Origin: Bacteroidales bacterium
GTDB taxonomy: Bacteria > Bacteroidota > Bacteroidia > Bacteroidales > UBA1715
Direction of reading: 5' to 3'
NCBI GenBank assembly: GCA_017516865.1
Contig: JAFXAU010000009.1
Span: 1 to 64,000, forward strand
DNA length: 64,000 bases
The notes under the pieces were generated by a model, which saw only the letters and a list, made by a program, of their open reading frames with translations, did not search any database and was not told the DNA's origin. Position numbers and translations under genes: made by a program. Numbering within the stretch: position 1 is the first letter of the stretch; every line of letters begins with the position of its first letter. Below, piece after piece: positions 60,283-64,000 of the stretch.

Positions 60283-63200
60283 ATGAGAAAGTTTTTATGT
60301 AGTTTGTTATTAGTGCTTTCGGTATTGTTTTCGATGGCACAGAATTACACTTCCAATGGTGGCACATTAGAATTTGTTTCTGGTGGTAGTGGCAACATGG
60401 GATTGGTGGGGTGTGTGGGCAGTGATTTTTCGATCACTATTATTGACAATGATTCGGAAATTGCGACTATTACCGCTGATGACACAGGTAATCCAACGTT
60501 GACGTATGCGAACGGTCAGTTGTCTGGAAATCTGACGGGAACCGTGTCTGGTACACAATACCTATATACGGTAAAGGACAGTGATGGAGATGAACTGGGG
60601 AAATTTGTGCTGGTGGTTATGGATGCTCCAGAAACTCCTACTATTACTTCTACGCATACAACATTCTTGGCTGGCGAACAATATGTGTTCATGGCAAGTT
60701 CAAATACTTCGGGCGTTACCTATAAATGGACTCTTGCAGGTGATGGGGCTTCGATTGTTGGCGACAACAATATGGAAAGCGTTACGGTGGCGTTTAACAG
60801 TACGTTAGATCAGGGTACATTCCAACTCATTTGTGAGGTAAGCAACAACGGGTGTACGGTTGTTGGCAGCAAGAATATCGAAGTGTCAAGCGGAGCAACT
60901 CAGCAGGACATTACCTATACTGCTCTTGATGCAACGCTTTGTAGAGGCGATAATATGGCATACACCGTTACGGCTTCGGAATCGATACCGTCAACAACTA
61001 CGCTAAAGATGACTGTAGGTTTGGAATCATTTACAGGTTACTCGAAGGGCGATTCTTACACATTCGACTTGTCGGGAATGACACCGACTTCTGGCACATT
61101 TAACGCCGAAATTGTTGATATATCAAACGGCACGACGATTGCCACGCCGACAATTACGGTAAATGCTTCTCCGAATGTTGTGATTTCATCTACGGAACAA
61201 TCTTTCTCAACAGGAACAAGTTATGAGTTCACTGCAACTTCTGATGCGTCGAATGGCACGTATATGTGGAGTATGGGTACATATCCTGACGGTGGCACGT
61301 ATGAATTTGTTAATGGATATTCTTCTCAAAGTACAACAATAAAATTCAACACTGCAGGTCAATATGAATTGTTGTGTGCTATAACTGATGCAAATGGTTG
61401 CTCTTCTAATAACTTTACGTATGTTACGGTTGAAGGCGGCTCATCTTCTCAAACCGCTTTCGAAACCATTCCTGAGAATGTGACATATTGTATTAACGGT
61501 TCTAATTGGGATTTCCGTATAAAGGCAACTTCGCAACTTTCGTCTAACGACAAGTTCTATATGGAAGACCTTGATAATTCGCATAGTATTATGGGTGCGG
61601 TGAGCGGCAACGAGGTTGTATTTGACATTTCAGAATTTGCTTGGACTGAGGGAACGTATTCTGTGAAAATTACCGACAGTCAAAGTAACCTAATTGGCAA
61701 TTCAAACATTGCAATTACTTCTGATGGTCCGTATATTCGTGTTGCAATGAGTGGTCAAGCAGCTCTGAACACTGCGATAACATTTTATGACGAAGGTGGC
61801 AACGCCGGCGGAAACAATCAGTGGTCGGTTATTGGCGACAACGAAAACTACATGATTGATGGCGACGGAGCAACTGTATATATAACATTCTTCGAAGCGG
61901 GAATCTACACTGTAAAGTGCGAAGGTTTCTACGGTTTTTCTGAATGTTCAAACTACGATACATACGAAGTCCATATAGAGGATGGAACTAATCCGACAAA
62001 TATTACCTATACTGCACAACCACAGGTATTCTGCTTCTATGAAGGAGCAACGTACGATACTGATTTTAAGGTAGAGGTAAGTGGAGGTGAAGTTCCAGAG
62101 GGTTCAACATTCCATCTTACAATTGGTAACAGCGACATTTTTACCGATAGAGCATCTAGTACAATATATTTTGAATTGCCTGATACTATTTCTGCAGGTA
62201 CATATGATGTAACTGTATGGAATGCCGATAAGACAAAACAACTTTGTACTTCATCATTGACTGTTTTCAGCCAAGGTCTTGAGATTATTGGCTCTAACGA
62301 AGGAGTGGCAAATACTCCATTAGAGTTTTCTGTTCAAAATCCAGGTACTTCTGATGATGTTACGTACAAATGGAGAGTTCTCTATTATGGTAGCGAAGAC
62401 CCTGCTGAATCTTCCGATTATACGTTCAGCAATGGTAACGAAGGTTCTACTATTAATGTTACTTTCCTAAACACAGGTGATTATTATATCGCTTGCCAAA
62501 GAGAAGGACAATGTGCTTCGGGTGAGAGTACACATTATGTAGAAGTAACTGAAGCTACTCAATCCGCTGTCTGCTCAATTAACGGTAAAAATTATACAAC
62601 ATTGGCAGCTGCGTTGGAAGCTGCTCAGTCGGGCGATGAAATTATTGTTTTAAATGATATAGACGAGGAAGAAGGGAATGTTGATGTTAATAAATCCTTT
62701 ACGCTCAATACAAACAACCATACGGTTACTTTCGGTATAATTCATGGTATGGCAAGCCGCACCATAACAGGCGGTGGTGTTCTTAACACTGCATTGGAAA
62801 ACTCTAATACTAATGGCTCTAATACGCTTACTATTGATAATGCCACTTTGAATTTAAATGGTTCACAATGGATGGCTAAAGGTCTGATTTCTCTTGTCAA
62901 CGGTGCCTCTGTAACATTGACAAGCGAAATATTCTTGGGCGGCGGCGACGAAGACGGCTTCAATCTAAGCATTGATGGAACATCAAGTTTCAATATAAAT
63001 GGACAAAATATCGGTGGCTACAATTGTGCACGTATTGCAGACCAAATGAGTCCGTACATACCAGACAATTATACGGTATCAGCAGATGGAGAAACTCTTG
63101 TATTTTCACCTGATGCAAATGTTATTTTGGGGGCTCAACCACAACAAATCGAACGTACATATTATGTATTTGGCAAAGCAGTTGCTTGTAACGGCGAAAC

Positions 63201-64000
63201 TACTACGGTACAAATTGCCGCTCCGCAAGGATTTGCTAATGCGGCAAATTTGTCAATTACCAATGCAGATGAGTTGACATTTGAATCTAGTGTTGTCGAT
63301 ACGTTGCTTACTGTAGAGCTTCCTGCTGGTACATATTATTTATATGACAATAGTGACGATCCAGTATTGGAATTCTCTGTTGAGACAGTAACAATGTCAG
63401 ATTTGGAAATAAATGGTTCGGACAATGTTGCAATTGTTGGGGAAATGGAACAAACCAATATGGGTTGGTCTTATTCTGTTCCATATACTGACGGTAATAC
63501 GTATGACTGGACTTGTAGCGGTGATGTATCTGTTACTTCTGAAAGAATGGGTTCATCTCATTGGGCTACGGTACGTTTTACCACTCCTGGCAGCTATGTA
63601 TTGAGTTGCACGGAAACAAATACTAATGGTTGCTCGCAAACTGTTACGAAAAATGTAACTGTTGAACAATATACATATACGATTCCTCAGGATAACGTGG
63701 TTCTTTGTTCGGGAGACGGAGCGTCTGTAACGGTAATAATTACTTGTAATACTGTAGAAGGTTTTAATGGACAATTTGCAGTTGCCAAGGATTATACTAC
63801 TGATAAACTCGCTTCTTATACTATTGAAGAAGGCGATGGAATGGCGAAAGCACACGTTACGATTACCGAACCTGGTACGTATAACTTATATTATGGTGGC
63901 GATGAAGTTGATGACGTTTACTATCGCAACCAAATAAATTCTCTTTCATTTACAGTTACCGAAGAAACAATCACTGCTACAATCACTGGTCCTACCACGG
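60283..64000 (+). CDS. Giant secreted surface protein, 3' end outside window (>=1239 aa)
   Basis: The frame is open from the ATG at 60283 (or 60277) to the window end. It starts with a signal peptide (MRKFLCSLLLVLSVLFSMAQ). Several PKD/Ig-like units follow, each with 'YKWTLAG', 'YMWSMG', 'NQWSVIG', 'YKWRVLYYG' or 'YDWTCSG', and a repeated 'G-Y-LLC-', 'TDANGCS' type ending. Around residues 765-940 lies a beta-helix-like segment ('INGKNYTTLAAALEAAQSGDEIIVL'), as in pectate-lyase-fold proteins. It is likely a T9SS cargo, though the C-terminus is not seen. Confidence 0.85.
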   Translation, partial: MRKFLCSLLLVLSVLFSMAQNYTSNGGTLEFVSGGSGNMGLVGCVGSDFSITIIDNDSEIATITADDTGNPTLTYANGQLSGNLTGTVSGTQYLYTVKDSDGDELGKFVLVVMDAPETPTITSTHTTFLAGEQYVFMASSNTSGVTYKWTLAGDGASIVGDNNMESVTVAFNSTLDQGTFQLICEVSNNGCTVVGSKNIEVSSGATQQDITYTALDATLCRGDNMAYTVTASESIPSTTTLKMTVGLESFTGYSKGDSYTFDLSGMTPTSGTFNAEIVDISNGTTIATPTITVNASPNVVISSTEQSFSTGTSYEFTATSDASNGTYMWSMGTYPDGGTYEFVNGYSSQSTTIKFNTAGQYELLCAITDANGCSSNNFTYVTVEGGSSSQTAFETIPENVTYCINGSNWDFRIKATSQLSSNDKFYMEDLDNSHSIMGAVSGNEVVFDISEFAWTEGTYSVKITDSQSNLIGNSNIAITSDGPYIRVAMSGQAALNTAITFYDEGGNAGGNNQWSVIGDNENYMIDGDGATVYITFFEAGIYTVKCEGFYGFSECSNYDTYEVHIEDGTNPTNITYTAQPQVFCFYEGATYDTDFKVEVSGGEVPEGSTFHLTIGNSDIFTDRASSTIYFELPDTISAGTYDVTVWNADKTKQLCTSSLTVFSQGLEIIGSNEGVANTPLEFSVQNPGTSDDVTYKWRVLYYGSEDPAESSDYTFSNGNEGSTINVTFLNTGDYYIACQREGQCASGESTHYVEVTEATQSAVCSINGKNYTTLAAALEAAQSGDEIIVLNDIDEEEGNVDVNKSFTLNTNNHTVTFGIIHGMASRTITGGGVLNTALENSNTNGSNTLTIDNATLNLNGSQWMAKGLISLVNGASVTLTSEIFLGGGDEDGFNLSIDGTSSFNINGQNIGGYNCARIADQMSPYIPDNYTVSADGETLVFSPDANVILGAQPQQIERTYYVFGKAVACNGETTTVQIAAPQGFANAANLSITNADELTFESSVVDTLLTVELPAGTYYLYDNSDDPVLEFSVETVTMSDLEINGSDNVAIVGEMEQTNMGWSYSVPYTDGNTYDWTCSGDVSVTSERMGSSHWATVRFTTPGSYVLSCTETNTNGCSQTVTKNVTVEQYTYTIPQDNVVLCSGDGASVTVIITCNTVEGFNGQFAVAKDYTTDKLASYTIEEGDGMAKAHVTITEPGTYNLYYGGDEVDDVYYRNQINSLSFTVTEETITATITGPTT

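Overview
The window reads as chromosomal DNA of a Bacteroidetes bacterium, most likely order Bacteroidales. Four things support this. At least six secreted proteins end in a C-terminal domain of the type IX secretion system (T9SS) sorting type. About eighteen intergenic regions carry a TAnnTTTG box, the -7 element of Bacteroidetes promoters, and clear Shine-Dalgarno sites are scarce. Families common in this phylum are present, such as DUF4271, a Mrp without the CxxC motif and MetY. A GH44 glycanase suggests growth on plant-type beta-glucans. No rRNA, CRISPR array or complete transposase is visible; one tRNA (Cys) is present.

Layout. 1-0.5 kb: the 3' end of a T9SS cargo gene. 0.5-6.9 kb: housekeeping genes (yebC-purU-DUF4250 operon, YfcE-type phosphodiesterase plus GNAT, pssA, mrp, metY). 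7-11.7 kb: two secreted T9SS proteins, one a 1174-residue GH44/CBM6 enzyme. 11.8-17.1 kb: a small conserved protein and a minus-strand series SpoIIE phosphatase, AlkD-like, Bax-inhibitor-1-like, SufE, SufT-like. 17.2-21.8 kb: membrane metallophosphoesterase, His-rich COG0523 GTPase, tRNA-Cys, glycosyltransferase and TatD.

21.9-30.5 kb is an accessory island. It holds a Fic protein with its own DNA-binding domain and an operator-like repeat array, in operon with a ten-repeat WG protein; an orphan signal-peptide stub; an AlbA_2/Schlafen-type ATPase regulator preceded by 12-bp iterons; a 1111-residue SF1 helicase fused to a restriction-like nuclease and zinc ribbons; and a GNAT toxin coupled to a 54-residue antitoxin-like gene. 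A ~37-48-bp repeat occurs three times in it. I regard this island as the best place for a new defence or conflict system.

30.5-60.3 kb returns to core genes: rsmI; mlaE-mlaF in an overlapping run with a subtilisin-like T9SS protease, a conserved secreted protein and recO; DUF4271-hemD-rnpA-yidD; lrp-hflX; panC-panD-flippase-rfaE2; a bifunctional nuclease; a thioredoxin lipoprotein; a YqaE protein; trkA-(58-residue membrane protein)-trkH; and an aroE-aroK fusion with aroA. From 53 kb to the right edge lie three secreted surface proteins: 354 residues, 1931 residues, and one of at least 1239 residues that runs off the window.
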